A stretch of DNA of 64,000 bases from JAUMBM01 sp964441755 (GCA_964441755.1 CAYTVG010000004.1:62001-126000); one strand, 5' to 3'. Shown: positions 26,858-34,730, counted from the stretch's first letter. The notes: generated from the sequence alone by a model not told the origin. Program-made: numbers and translations.

Positions 26858-26888
26858 AAAAAAAGAGGAGTTACCATAAAAGAACTCC
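26858..26888 (-). terminator. Weak minus-strand terminator in the gene-free region
   Basis: On the minus strand: GGAGTT, a 10-base loop, AACTCC, two bases, then seven T. It does not follow any annotated minus-strand gene; the next upstream one is 1.3 kb away with a plus-strand gene between. That is why an unannotated minus-strand RNA is considered. Confidence 0.4.
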
Positions 26889-26981
26889 CTTGAGCTGGTC
26901 AGCATATTCCGGACAGGCTCCGGGCCACTATATATATCAAGGCACAGAGACATATACTTCAGGCCGCCAAGTTTTGTGGGT

Positions 26982-27020
26982 GCTAATGTGCCAAAATGAT
27001 GTGGATTTTGGCACATTAGC
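26982..27020. repeat. 16-pair perfect stem-loop in the secA upstream region
   Basis: GCTAATGTGCCAAAAT pairs with ATTTTGGCACATTAGC around a 7-base loop. Flanking sequence extends the symmetry imperfectly: GTCGCCA / TGGCGGC and TATAC / GTATA on the minus strand. It is about 270 bases from the nearest start codon, so it is not an ordinary leader hairpin or 3'-end terminator. Confidence 0.65.
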
Positions 27021-27288
27021 CGCAACGCTGTATACAAAAATCTGGCGACTCGCAGTATACACCAAGCCGTCATAGTTTTGTGAGCGCCAGACTGCCGCAA
27101 TCACGAGGATTTTAGCAATCCGGTTGCAACGATGAATGCAAAACTTTACGACTTACAGGCAGAAAACATACAACAGCCTATTGGACACCCTTGTTAACCG
27201 ATCACAATTTGTGCCACAATCGATTTTTTGAAATATTTTTACAAGCCAGTGCCAATTTTACACATAATTACACCCAAAAGCAGCCATT

Positions 27289-28140
27289 ATGTCATCTATG
27301 TCAACACTATCTGAACCAACTGTCACGACTCCCCGGCCACCGACGGCAGCAGGGATACATCCGCAGGATTTGCGCACCCATAACAACAGCCCGACTGCCC
27401 GTCCGCTGATCGCAGGCCTGTTTATCCTCCTTGTACTCATTGGCGCCGGCTGTCAGCCGGGCGAAGAGCGCGACATCCGCGACTACTACTTCCCTGTAAA
27501 AACCCTGTCGGACGGACTCGTATACGAGTACACTCCTGTCGGACAAGCCGACTCCCTGCGCACCGGCGCTGAGTACTGGTACTACCGCAGCCTGCCCACC
27601 GACTCGGCTATCTACCTGACGGTAGCTTTTTACGACCGCAACTTCACGCCCACACAACTTTCCAGAGAGCAGCTCACCAATGCGGGCATGTACCTGCAGG
27701 ACCTCTACTTATACGAGACCGACAGCAGCGGCCGGCAGCAGCAAGTGCGTACGGAGATCCTCTCGCCCTTGGTTTTTCCCTTCAGCCTGCGGCGGGCGCA
27801 GCGAGAGACTTTTCCCTACCGGCTTAGATTTCAGCTGCCTTCGCAGCCCCACGGCACGACCACCCTCAACCTGTACCGGCAGTATGCGGGCGACACCACG
27901 GTCGTCTTTCGGGGCAAGCAATACGATGCGCTTGTATTCAACCTGACGGGCTCCGTCGACCAGCGCGACAGCCTCCTTGGCGACATAGAGCCCGCCTTCA
28001 GCGGGCAGGAGATTTACGCCAAAAAGCTGGGGCTCTATGCCTATTGGCGCGACTATGGCGGAGCGGCTTTGCGCTACCGCCTCAACGACACCTACCCCAT
28101 GAGCCGGCTGGAGGCTAAGAGCCGGCAGGCGCAGCAGTAA
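27289..28140 (+). CDS. Lipoprotein of unknown function
   Basis: A 283-residue protein. Its N-terminus is unusual: about 37 polar residues come before the hydrophobic stretch ending in the lipobox LVLIGAGC (Cys near residue 54). The true start may therefore lie further in, but no ATG is present between residue 4 and the lipobox. The mature part is strand-rich (YWYYRSLPTDSAIYLTVAFY, LYLYETDSSG, LNLYRQYAGDTTVVFRGKQY) and resembles a single beta-sandwich domain with no visible catalytic residues. I do not recognise the family. It converges on the DUF2141 gene, with 9 bases between their ends. Confidence 0.65.
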   Translation: MSSMSTLSEPTVTTPRPPTAAGIHPQDLRTHNNSPTARPLIAGLFILLVLIGAGCQPGEERDIRDYYFPVKTLSDGLVYEYTPVGQADSLRTGAEYWYYRSLPTDSAIYLTVAFYDRNFTPTQLSREQLTNAGMYLQDLYLYETDSSGRQQQVRTEILSPLVFPFSLRRAQRETFPYRLRFQLPSQPHGTTTLNLYRQYAGDTTVVFRGKQYDALVFNLTGSVDQRDSLLGDIEPAFSGQEIYAKKLGLYAYWRDYGGAALRYRLNDTYPMSRLEAKSRQAQQ

Positions 28141-28149
28141 TTTTTGCCC

Positions 28150-28587
28150 TCAACGCTCCGACCAGCCCTTCAGCGACAAGCTGATGGAGCCCGTCTGCCG
28201 ACTAAAGCTGAAGACCACTTCATCGAAAGCCGGCGCCTTCCACTTGGCGCGGGGGTTGCGGGAAAAAGCGTAGGGCTCCTGTGGTATACCCATGGCATTG
28301 GTGTCCAGCTTGCCGTTGCCGTTGAGGTCGTGGAAAGCGGCCACCGCATAGCGCCCTTCCGGCAGGGCCGGCACCTCTATGACCATATCTGCCCCCCGCT
28401 CGAGGGGTCGGATGGCCTCGAATACAGCGTTGGCGCGATTGTCGAAATCGCGCTGATTCGCGTAGACGGCCAGGTGAATATGCCCTTTGCCAGCCTGGCT
28501 GGTATTGAGGCGGACCTGCAGGGAGGCTGTTGCAGAGGTTTCCATAGGTAAGTAATAAGCGATGAGTAATACGAACAATAACGGCAT
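28150..28587 (-). CDS. DUF2141 domain protein, exported
   Basis: A 145-residue protein. The signal peptide is MPLLFVLLIAYYLPMETSA, followed by a DUF2141 domain: VYANQRDFDNRANAVF, LPEGRYAVAAFHDLNGNGKLDTN, then GIPQEPYAFSRNPRAKW and FDEVVFSF. The D-x-N-x-N-G-x-L-D element looks like a calcium-binding loop. Function of the family is unknown; members are small periplasmic proteins common in Bacteroidota and Proteobacteria. The frame stays open upstream to 28821, but that part is a translation of a GC-rich tandem repeat and is excluded. The start at 28587 gives a normal signal peptide. Confidence 0.85.
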   Translation of the reverse strand: MPLLFVLLIAYYLPMETSATASLQVRLNTSQAGKGHIHLAVYANQRDFDNRANAVFEAIRPLERGADMVIEVPALPEGRYAVAAFHDLNGNGKLDTNAMGIPQEPYAFSRNPRAKWKAPAFDEVVFSFSRQTGSISLSLKGWSER

Positions 28588-28624
28588 AAGCAGGCGGTTG
28601 GTTTTTTCGTAAAAAGCTCCGCAG

Positions 28625-28832
28625 CGGCCCGGCGCCTCCGGCGGTGGGGCAGAGCTGCGGGCGGGCAGGCCCAAAAGCCAAAGCGCCCAAGGCGGCAGCA
28701 CCGGCAGCGCTAAACGGCCGGCGCCTGTGGCGGTAGCGCACAGCCGCAGGCAGGCAAGCCCAAAAGCCCAAGGCGGCAACGCCGGCAGGCTAAACGGCCA
28801 GCGCCTGTAGCGGCAGCGCACAGCCGCAGGCG
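28625..28832. repeat. GC-rich tandem repeat, about 2.5 units of 80-90 bases
   Basis: Two near-complete units (about 28664-28751 and 28752-28832) share AGCCCAAAAGCC, CAAGGCGGCA, GCTAAACGGCC, GCGCCTGT-GCGG and AGCGCACAGCCGCAGGC. A diverged partial unit (28625-28663) precedes them. Copies differ by a 6-7 base indel and point changes. The segment is visibly richer in G+C than its neighbours and lies between the metal ABC ATPase stop and the DUF2141 start. Confidence 0.75.
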
Positions 28833-28863
28833 AGCGAGCCTCGCACCCAAGCCGGCACGGCTC

Positions 28864-29610
28864 CTAACCCATCATCCCCGTCTGGTGCAGTATGGGCAGC
28901 TGGCCGCCATAGGTTTTGCGGATATTTTCCTCCGTAAAAATCTCCCTGGTGGAGCCAAAGGCCACGAGTCGCTGGTTGATAAGAATAATGCGGTCAAAAT
29001 AATTGGCCACCGTAGACAAATCGTGATGTACAACAAGCAGGGTTTTACCTTGTTGTGCCAGCGTCTGCAAGAGTTGTATGATTTTTTCTTCCGTCGTCAC
29101 GTCTACCCCCACAAAAGGCTCATCGAGCAGCCAGATATCTGCCTCCTGGCACAAAGCACGCGCCAGAAAGACCCGCTGCTGCTGCCCGCCCGAGAGGGCG
29201 CCAATCTGGCGGTCGCGCAGCGACTCGATACCCAGCTCCTGAAGTGCTGCCATCGCTTTGGCATGATCGTCGGCCGTGAGTCGCTCGAAGACCCGCTTGT
29301 GCGGATAACGCCCCATGAGGGTCACGTCGTATACCGTTGCCGGAAACGACCAGTCGATGTCGCTTTTTTGGGGCAGGTAGACCATCTCCTTGCGCTGTTC
29401 CTCCACAGGGCGGTCATGGATGCGCACCTCCCCGGTGGTATTGCCCTCTGACAGCCCCAGGATGGCTTTAAACAAAGTAGACTTGCCTGCCCCGTTGGGG
29501 CCGATGAGTCCGTACACATGGCCGGCTTCCAGGGATAAAAAAATGTTACTCAGCACCCGCTTGCGATCGTAGGAAACTGACAGTCCCGCTATTGAAATTG
29601 CATACTTCAT
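28864..29610 (-). CDS. Metal (Mn/Zn) ABC transporter ATP-binding protein
   Basis: A 248-residue ABC ATPase of the MntB/ZnuC/TroB type that energises uptake of Mn2+ or Zn2+. Walker A GPNGAGKST (residues 37-45), Q-loop PQKSDIDWSFPATV, ABC signature LSGGQQQRVFLARAL, Walker B WLLDEPF and the switch His in VVHHDLS. The PQKSxIDWxFP sequence is characteristic of the manganese/zinc subfamily. The ATG at 29610 overlaps the upstream stop as ATGA; a GTG at 29616 also exists but is less likely. The normal third component, a membrane permease, is not found next to it. Confidence 0.92.
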   Translation of the reverse strand: MKYAISIAGLSVSYDRKRVLSNIFLSLEAGHVYGLIGPNGAGKSTLFKAILGLSEGNTTGEVRIHDRPVEEQRKEMVYLPQKSDIDWSFPATVYDVTLMGRYPHKRVFERLTADDHAKAMAALQELGIESLRDRQIGALSGGQQQRVFLARALCQEADIWLLDEPFVGVDVTTEEKIIQLLQTLAQQGKTLLVVHHDLSTVANYFDRIILINQRLVAFGSTREIFTEENIRKTYGGQLPILHQTGMMG

Positions 29611-30617
29611 ACCCACTTATTGAGACGATACACCATATATATAAGACTCCCCAGCATGAGCACCGCCACCAGCGCCATAGCGCCCGGCGGCTGCCGCGGG
29701 GGCGCTGCCGGATTTTTTTTACCCTCCCCCGACAAAGCCCCGGCGATCAGCCCGCTGTTGTGGCGCAGCATGGCCACGTAGGTGGCCGCCGGGCTGAGGC
29801 TGTCGCCCAGCGCATCGGCGTACAGGCTGCCGCCGATGGCGACGCCATTGTCGCGGGCAATCTGCTCGATGATTTTGGGATTGACAGAACTTTCGACAAA
29901 AATGGCAGGTACGCCGGTCTGCTGCAGCAACTGGTGGAGGCGGCGGACATCGGTAATGCGTGCCTCTGCATCGGTAGATGTCCCCAGCACTGCCTCAACC
30001 CGGATGCCATAGCGCCTGCCAAAGTAGCGGAAGGCATCGTGCGAAGTGACCAGCACGCGGTTGCGTACCGGGATGGCAGCCATTTGTTGCCGGATGGCCG
30101 AGTCCAGATCTGCCAGTTCGCGGTCATACAGCCGGTAATTGAAATCGTAGATATCTGCATTGGCCGGATCGACGGCCACCAGCGCATCGCGGATATTGCG
30201 GATATACATGCGCCCGTTGGCGGCATCCATCCAGGCGTGCGGGTCGTAAGAATTGCGGTAGGTCTCGCTTTCGATGGCTGCAATCCCTTGGGTGATGGTC
30301 ACCACCCGGGCGCGGCTGCCCGCACCGGCAATCATTTTGGACATCCAGCCCTCGAGGGTGAGGCCGTTCATCAGGATGAGCGACGCACTCGCCGCCAGCT
30401 GCACATCGGCCGGCGTAGGCTCGTGCATGTGCGGATCGCTCCCCCGGGGTACGATCGAGCGCACCTCCAGCAGTCCCCCGGCGATCACCTCCGCCATGTC
30501 GGCAAAAATAGAGGTTGTAGCCACGACCAAAGGTCGTGCGGCGGCCTGCTCCGGGCGCTGTCCCGCGACCTGAGGCACGCACCACAGCCACAACAAGCAC
30601 ATCAACGACCACCTCAT
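29607..30617 (-). CDS. Metal ABC transporter substrate-binding protein (TroA-like) with C-terminal membrane anchor
   Basis: A 336-residue cluster A-I solute-binding protein. Signal peptide MRWSLMCLLWLWCVPQVAG. Metal ligands by position: His in GSDPHMHEPTP, His in YDPHAWMD, His in TSHDAFRYFGRRYGI, and Asp in LYADALGDS, the TroA-type H-H-H-D set used for Mn2+ and Zn2+. The IFVESSVNPKIIE segment is also family-typical. After a Pro-rich linker there is a C-terminal transmembrane helix (ALVAVLMLGSLIYMVY), so the protein is probably tethered in the membrane rather than free or lipid-anchored. It sits between mntR and the ATPase in one operon. Confidence 0.9.
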   Translation of the reverse strand: MRWSLMCLLWLWCVPQVAGQRPEQAAARPLVVATTSIFADMAEVIAGGLLEVRSIVPRGSDPHMHEPTPADVQLAASASLILMNGLTLEGWMSKMIAGAGSRARVVTITQGIAAIESETYRNSYDPHAWMDAANGRMYIRNIRDALVAVDPANADIYDFNYRLYDRELADLDSAIRQQMAAIPVRNRVLVTSHDAFRYFGRRYGIRVEAVLGTSTDAEARITDVRRLHQLLQQTGVPAIFVESSVNPKIIEQIARDNGVAIGGSLYADALGDSLSPAATYVAMLRHNSGLIAGALSGEGKKNPAAPPRQPPGAMALVAVLMLGSLIYMVYRLNKWV

Positions 30618-30641
30618 AGATACCTTTTTTTACCCAAAAAA

Positions 30642-31298
30642 CTAAGCCCCTACCAGCAAATGCTGCGCTACTTTGTGCGACACTACGCGCTCCTCGCCCT
30701 GCGGCAGCGCGATGCGCAAAGAGAGATCATAGCCAAAACACTCCAGCACCTCTACCTGCGTGCCGAGCCGGAGCCCCATATAATCGAGGTACTGTAAAAA
30801 AGCAGGATCGTGCATACCCACCCCCACGATGGTGGCCGGCTGGCAGAGCGGCAGGCTCGCCAGCGGCAGCTGCCGGCGGCTGGCCAGCTGCCCCGCGGCA
30901 TCGGGGATAGGATCCCCGTGCGGATCAAACTGCGGGCAGCCCAGGAATACATCCAGCCGGTTGATGAGCTCGTCGGACTGAATATGCTCGAGCTGCTCCG
31001 CCAGCTCGTGCACTTCGTCCCAGCTGAAATCCAGTTTTTCAAATAAAAATGTCTCCCACAGGCGATGCTTGCGCAGCAGCTGCAGCGCCAGCTGCCGGCC
31101 TGTGTCCGACAAAGTGCAGCCCTGCCGGGCTGCGTAGACTACCAAGCCTTTGGCCGACAGCCGTTTGAGCATATCCGTCACCGAGGCTGCCGTAGTCTGC
31201 AGCACCTCTGCCAGCGCATTGGTACCCGCCGGTTCTGTTTGTCGCTCCGTTATCTTGTAGACAGCCTTGATGTAATTCTCTTCTGCGGGGGAATGCAT
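30642..31298 (-). CDS. mntR: DtxR/MntR-family metal-dependent repressor
   Basis: A 218-residue regulator of the DtxR/MntR family. The N-terminal winged helix begins MHSPAEENYIKAVYKI and includes TTAASVTDMLKRLSAKGLV. The dimerisation/metal domain has LRKHRLWETFLFEKLDFSWDEVHELAEQLEHI, with the conserved His/Glu/Cys ligands around GCPQFDPHGDPIP. A C-terminal SH3/FeoA-like domain covers the last ~70 residues. The start at 31298 leaves only about ten bases after the predicted transcription start. The longer frame to 31352 runs into the palindromic promoter and is rejected. The gene heads the metal-uptake operon, so autorepression in the presence of Mn2+ or Fe2+ is the natural reading. Confidence 0.92.
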   Translation of the reverse strand: MHSPAEENYIKAVYKITERQTEPAGTNALAEVLQTTAASVTDMLKRLSAKGLVVYAARQGCTLSDTGRQLALQLLRKHRLWETFLFEKLDFSWDEVHELAEQLEHIQSDELINRLDVFLGCPQFDPHGDPIPDAAGQLASRRQLPLASLPLCQPATIVGVGMHDPAFLQYLDYMGLRLGTQVEVLECFGYDLSLRIALPQGEERVVSHKVAQHLLVGA

Positions 31299-31307
31299 CT
31301 TTGTTAT

Positions 31308-31358
31308 TTTAGACAAATCTAAATGATTATTTTGATTAATCAAAATAATCATTTAGAT
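31308..31358 (-). promoter_or_regulatory. mntR promoter with overlapping operator inside a 42-base palindrome
   Basis: On the minus strand: TTTG (31344-31341), 19 bases, then TAGATTTG (31321-31314), a full Bacteroidota promoter. The -7 box lies inside a 6-4-6 dyad TTTAGATTTGTCTAAA (31308-31323), a plausible MntR site. Independently, 31317-31358 is a perfect 42-base palindrome centred at 31337/31338. Its mirror half carries TTTG-N19-TAGATCTG on the plus strand, one base off consensus, facing no gene. Confidence 0.75.
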
Positions 31359-31398
31359 CTGATCTTGCCTGCGGGTATGGCTTGTAAAATGCATGACG

Positions 31399-32037
31399 CT
31401 AGAGATATACGCAGGTCGGGGGGGAAGAGAGCGCTGTTTCTGTCGCGAGGTGGCAACAAAAGCCCGGCGGAACATCAATTTTTTGCACAAACCAACATTG
31501 ATTATCGACCCATACCTCATCCCTGACCGCCTCGAAAGTCGCCGGACTGAGGGAGAAGCCGCGTCCGTCAGCTTTGATGACTGCCTCCTTGCGCGTCCAG
31601 AAATGATAAAACAGCGCCTCGGGTGAGGTCTCTGCTGTAATGAGACGGCACTCAGCGGGTGTAAATACCAGCTTGTGGTCGAGTTCTTCCAGCGGCAGCA
31701 AAGCTTCGACATCGATACCGACCCGCCCGCTGCGGCTCAGGGCGCATACTACCAAGCCTTTACAGTGCGAGATATTGAAATCGGGCCCATCGGGGATGTA
31801 TGGGCGCTGGTAGGTATCTGTGCGGATATTGTGCAGCAGGGCCGGAGACAATCCCAGCCGGATAAGCCCCTGCTGCAGCGCTACTTTTCCCAGCAAGGAA
31901 GCCTGTTTGTCCTGCCAGTGCACATAGCTCGCGGCCACCCGTATAAAGGTCGGCGGCAGGCCGGCGCAATAGCGTTGCGCTGTAGCCGGCAGCCACTCGC
32001 AGTTATTAGCCACCACAACGATACACACTTCCTGCAT
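31399..32037 (-). CDS. 4'-phosphopantetheinyl transferase (Sfp superfamily)
   Basis: A 212-residue Sfp-type enzyme that moves the phosphopantetheine arm of CoA onto a serine of acyl- or peptidyl-carrier proteins. Key elements: FNISHCKGLVVCALS (CoA-binding region), RVGIDVEAL (Mg-binding Asp/Glu) and FWTRKEAVIKADGRG (catalytic W-x-x-K-E-A). A longer GTG-started form to 32058 is possible; the ATG at 32037 is preferred. No synthase or acyl-carrier gene is adjacent, so its target is elsewhere. It is convergent with nothing and ends 41 bases before the mntR palindrome. Confidence 0.9.
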   Translation of the reverse strand: MQEVCIVVVANNCEWLPATAQRYCAGLPPTFIRVAASYVHWQDKQASLLGKVALQQGLIRLGLSPALLHNIRTDTYQRPYIPDGPDFNISHCKGLVVCALSRSGRVGIDVEALLPLEELDHKLVFTPAECRLITAETSPEALFYHFWTRKEAVIKADGRGFSLSPATFEAVRDEVWVDNQCWFVQKIDVPPGFCCHLATETALSSPPTCVYL

Positions 32038-32210
32038 GCGTAGAAGATTGATGCGCACGATGATTTGGCGACAAGATAAGAAGTTGTGCGCGTATGGTGG
32101 GCGGAGAAAAAAACGATAATCGACAGAGCTGTGACCTTTGGCAATGAGTGTCTTTTCCCGGCTGTGTGTGCGGCATTTTCAAATGCCCCAAGCATACGAA
32201 TAGCAGTTTA

Positions 32211-32594
32211 TTACCCCTGCAGGCAGCGGATTCCGATTTTATTTTCCATACGGATGATTTCTTTTTGGGGCAGGTCGTCGTTTGGCAGGATTCTGAACAT
32301 CTTGAGTGTTCTCGCGTGCTTGCTACCGATACCATCCAATTTGACCAGCTTGTTCCGGCAAGCGTAAATTTCCGTCAGCTCTGTCAGATTTTTCAAAGGC
32401 TCCAGCGAGCTGATTTCGTTGTTCTGAAAATACAGTTGCTTAAGGTTTTTGAGATTTTCTATGCCTGTCAGGCTTTTGATTTGGTTGTCAAGTACGAACA
32501 GGCTCTCCAACTGATGCAGTGCGGCTAAGGGGATTTCGTCAATTTGGCCAATGCTCTGTGCAAGACCTTGTAAATCAAGACATTCTACAAGTGA
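32211..32594 (-). pseudogene. Leucine-rich repeat gene remnant
   Basis: Translation on this strand gives four or five LRR units: LVECLDLQGL, LHQLESLFVLDNQIKSL, LKNLKQLYFQNNEISSL and LTELTEIYACRNKLVKL, then a terminal cap. Upstream, the frame hits TGA and TAA codons (near 32597-32603) and the only possible starts inside are TTG, so the 5' half appears lost or decayed. A further ~220 bases upstream (to ~32835) are open in the same frame apart from one TGA, but do not look like LRR. Probably a decaying gene; a short TTG-started protein (32510-32211) cannot be excluded. Confidence 0.55.
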
Positions 32595-32886
32595 TCACAT
32601 TTATTCATTACCTATATTCGTCGATATACCTTCACAAAACAGATTTCTTAGAGCGTCCTGACAACTGAAACAGCCCTTGATAAGACCCAATCTTAAATCT
32701 GGCAAAGCATCGCCGTGTGCGACAAAGGTCTGTCACAAAGCCGGAAAAACCTTATCGCTGCCGGCAAAATCAATCGTGGCTACTGCCTTGAGGCTTCTGA
32801 AAAGCAAGTAATCCGATGCTGTATCAAAAAATCACGCAACGAGTAACCCTCAGACACATCCTGCCCACAACTTTTTAATAAAATCA

Positions 32887-33786
32887 ATGTTTATACATCA
32901 AATAACGCAAAGTATGCAAACCAGAAGCGTTCAGCAAATCACCACGGGGCATTCATTGCAGATGGGTGCCATAAGCGTACGCCAGCCACTGCCAACGCAG
33001 CGGGTTGAGCAGGTAGATCCTTTCATTCTTCTGCATCATTTTGGCCCGACGACTGCGGAGCCGGGTTTTGATCCGCTGGACCTGGGTCCTCATCCGCACC
33101 GGGGCTTTGAGCCGGTTACTTTTTTGTATCAGGGCGCTTTGCGGCATCGCGACAGTCGTGGCAATACGGGTCACCTCAAGGCGGGCGACGTGCAGTGGAT
33201 GACTGCGGGCATGGGCATCATCCACAGCGAGCGGGCGCACCAGGATTTTGTGCGGGAAGGTGGTACGCTGGAGGGGATTCAGTTGTGGGTAAACCTGCCC
33301 AAGCGGCACAAGATGGTGCAACCCCGCTATCAGGATATCAAGCAAAGCCAGATTCCGTTGGTGACCATGCCCGATCCGGGAGCAGTGGTGCGGCTGGTAG
33401 CCGGTGAATATATGGGGATACAGGGGCCCGCGATGACCTACACGCCTATGCTGGCGCTGCAGATCAGCCTGACTGCCGGTGCCGAAGCCACCCTGCCGCT
33501 GCCTGCCGAATGGAATGCGCTAATCTATATACTGAGCGGAGAATTGCAGCTCAACAACAACTGGCAGTATGAGGGTGAGACCCTGGTCAATTTCAGGCAG
33601 GACGGTGATGGCATACAGCTCAAGGGCATTGCGGAACACACACAGGTATTGCTGCTCGCCGGTGAGCCCCTCAATGAGCCCGTCGCCCAGTGGGGACCTT
33701 TTGTGATGAATAACCAAACAGAACTGATGGAAGCCATGCGCGACTACCAGATGGGGAAAATGGGCGTGTACATCGAGCAGGACTAA
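32887..33786 (+). CDS. Pirin family protein
   Basis: A 299-residue bicupin of the pirin family. The N-terminal cupin has LLHHFGP, then LGPHPHRGFEPVTFLYQGAL and RHRDSRGNTGHLKAGDVQWM, including the histidines and glutamate that bind Fe. The MTAGMGIIHSE segment and the LEGIQLWVNLP strand are typical. Bacterial pirins include quercetin dioxygenases and proteins that modulate metabolic enzymes; the exact role cannot be read from sequence. An ATG at 32914 (MQTRSVQQ) is an equally good start. Confidence 0.9.
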   Translation: MFIHQITQSMQTRSVQQITTGHSLQMGAISVRQPLPTQRVEQVDPFILLHHFGPTTAEPGFDPLDLGPHPHRGFEPVTFLYQGALRHRDSRGNTGHLKAGDVQWMTAGMGIIHSERAHQDFVREGGTLEGIQLWVNLPKRHKMVQPRYQDIKQSQIPLVTMPDPGAVVRLVAGEYMGIQGPAMTYTPMLALQISLTAGAEATLPLPAEWNALIYILSGELQLNNNWQYEGETLVNFRQDGDGIQLKGIAEHTQVLLLAGEPLNEPVAQWGPFVMNNQTELMEAMRDYQMGKMGVYIEQD

Positions 33787-33962
33787 GCTGGCTGCAAACT
33801 CAATCATGCGATAACAGGACAGATACACATGGGTGTATCACTATGATACTCAGCGGACAGATGTATGCTGCGAATAGCCATATTTTGTGCATGCGTTGCA
33901 GGCAGACTGGTAAAACACACACCACCAAGTCGGTAAATCTGACAGCTCAGTTGTAACCCCCG

Positions 33963-34730
33963 CTACAACAGCCCAATCACCGCCATAGCACGCCCTGTGA
34001 CGCCCCCGGAAGCCCGGTAAGAAAAATGATCCTCCACATCGCGTACCGTTGAAAAAGGCGAACAATCGACCTGTTCCGGGGGCAGTCCCCCCTTAAGCAG
34101 CTGGTCGCGGTTGGCCCGCTGCAGATCCAGCAGGTACTTGCCGGGGCTGTGCCCGGCGCGCAGGTAGGTTGGGAAAAAGGCATCCGCCACGGCACTGCCT
34201 ACTTCGTAGTTGTCCACATCAATACAAGTGCCTACATAGGCCCAGGTGCGGGCGGGCTCTGCGCCCAGTACCTGCATGGCCTGCAGGGTCTTGCGGGTAA
34301 TGGCCGCCTGCGTACCCTTCCAGCCGGCATGTGCCGCCCCGATGATGCCCGCGACCGGATCTACCAGCAATACAGGCACACAGTCGGCAACTGAAACGCT
34401 GATGAAGAGCCCCGGCCGCCTGCAGACGAAAGCGTCGTAGCCGTCCCACTGCCCGTCTGTTACCACCTCCAGCACATCAGCTCCGTGCACCTGGCGTGCA
34501 CCCGCCAGCTGTTCGGCCCGAAATCCAAGTTCTTTGCAGAACCTGCGGCGGTTTTCAGCCACGTGAAAGGGATGATCATCGGTGTACAAGCCGAGGTTGA
34601 GCGAATCGTAGGGCGGCGGGCTGATGCCGCCGTGGCGCGTACTCTCTGCTGCGAGTACAGTTGAGGACAGGCTGCCCGCCCAGGCGGGCAGCCTGTACAT
34701 GGATTTTTTCCCTGCGTGGGGTGTAGACAT
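33963..34730 (-). CDS. pgeF: Peptidoglycan editing factor PgeF (laccase-domain, YfiH family)
   Basis: A 255-residue multicopper-oxidase-like fold protein. The conserved metal-site residues are present: His in ARQVHGADV, Cys in SVADCVPVLLVD and His in GAAHAGWKGT. The N-terminal STRHGGISPPPYDSLNLG block is also standard. In E. coli PgeF removes UDP-MurNAc-L-Ser mis-incorporations from peptidoglycan precursors; related proteins act as purine nucleosidases or polyphenol oxidases. ATGs at 34730 and 34700 are both possible. A 14-pair GC-rich hairpin (34667-34696) lies within the first codons and could hinder initiation. Confidence 0.9.
   Translation of the reverse strand: MSTPHAGKKSMYRLPAWAGSLSSTVLAAESTRHGGISPPPYDSLNLGLYTDDHPFHVAENRRRFCKELGFRAEQLAGARQVHGADVLEVVTDGQWDGYDAFVCRRPGLFISVSVADCVPVLLVDPVAGIIGAAHAGWKGTQAAITRKTLQAMQVLGAEPARTWAYVGTCIDVDNYEVGSAVADAFFPTYLRAGHSPGKYLLDLQRANRDQLLKGGLPPEQVDCSPFSTVRDVEDHFSYRASGGVTGRAMAVIGLL

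Larger units (their letters stand above)
26451..27288. other. 838-base gene-free region between secA and a lipoprotein gene
   Basis: No convincing protein-coding frame. It holds the secA promoter, a copy of the dispersed element (26671-26755), a weak minus-strand terminator (26858-26888) and a 16-pair stem-loop (26982-27020) inside a longer imperfect inverted repeat (~26953-27060). The arrangement would suit a minus-strand structured RNA ending near 26860, or a decayed MITE-like element. No promoter for such an RNA was found with confidence. Confidence 0.5.

Noticed and set aside
26828..27100. A 90-codon minus-strand frame in the secA upstream region
   Set aside because: It crosses the perfect stem-loop and the terminator-like hairpin; composition is unlike a protein, so a structured RNA or repeat is the better reading.
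28588..28821. N-terminal extension of the DUF2141 gene
   Set aside because: It translates the GC-rich tandem repeat as Pro/Ala/Leu-rich sequence; the signal peptide at 28587 is the more natural start.
28625..28832. The tandem repeat considered as a CRISPR array
   Set aside because: Units are long, adjoining and without spacers; no cas genes are present in the window.
31323..31526. A plus-strand frame starting MIILINQNNHLDL opposite mntR
   Set aside because: Its start mirrors the extended minus-strand frame only because both lie in the same perfect palindrome; the rest has no coding character and overlaps the PPTase gene end.
34667..34696. A 14-pair GC-rich hairpin considered as a terminator
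   Set aside because: It lies inside the first codons of pgeF, so it is coding; possible effect on initiation is noted there.
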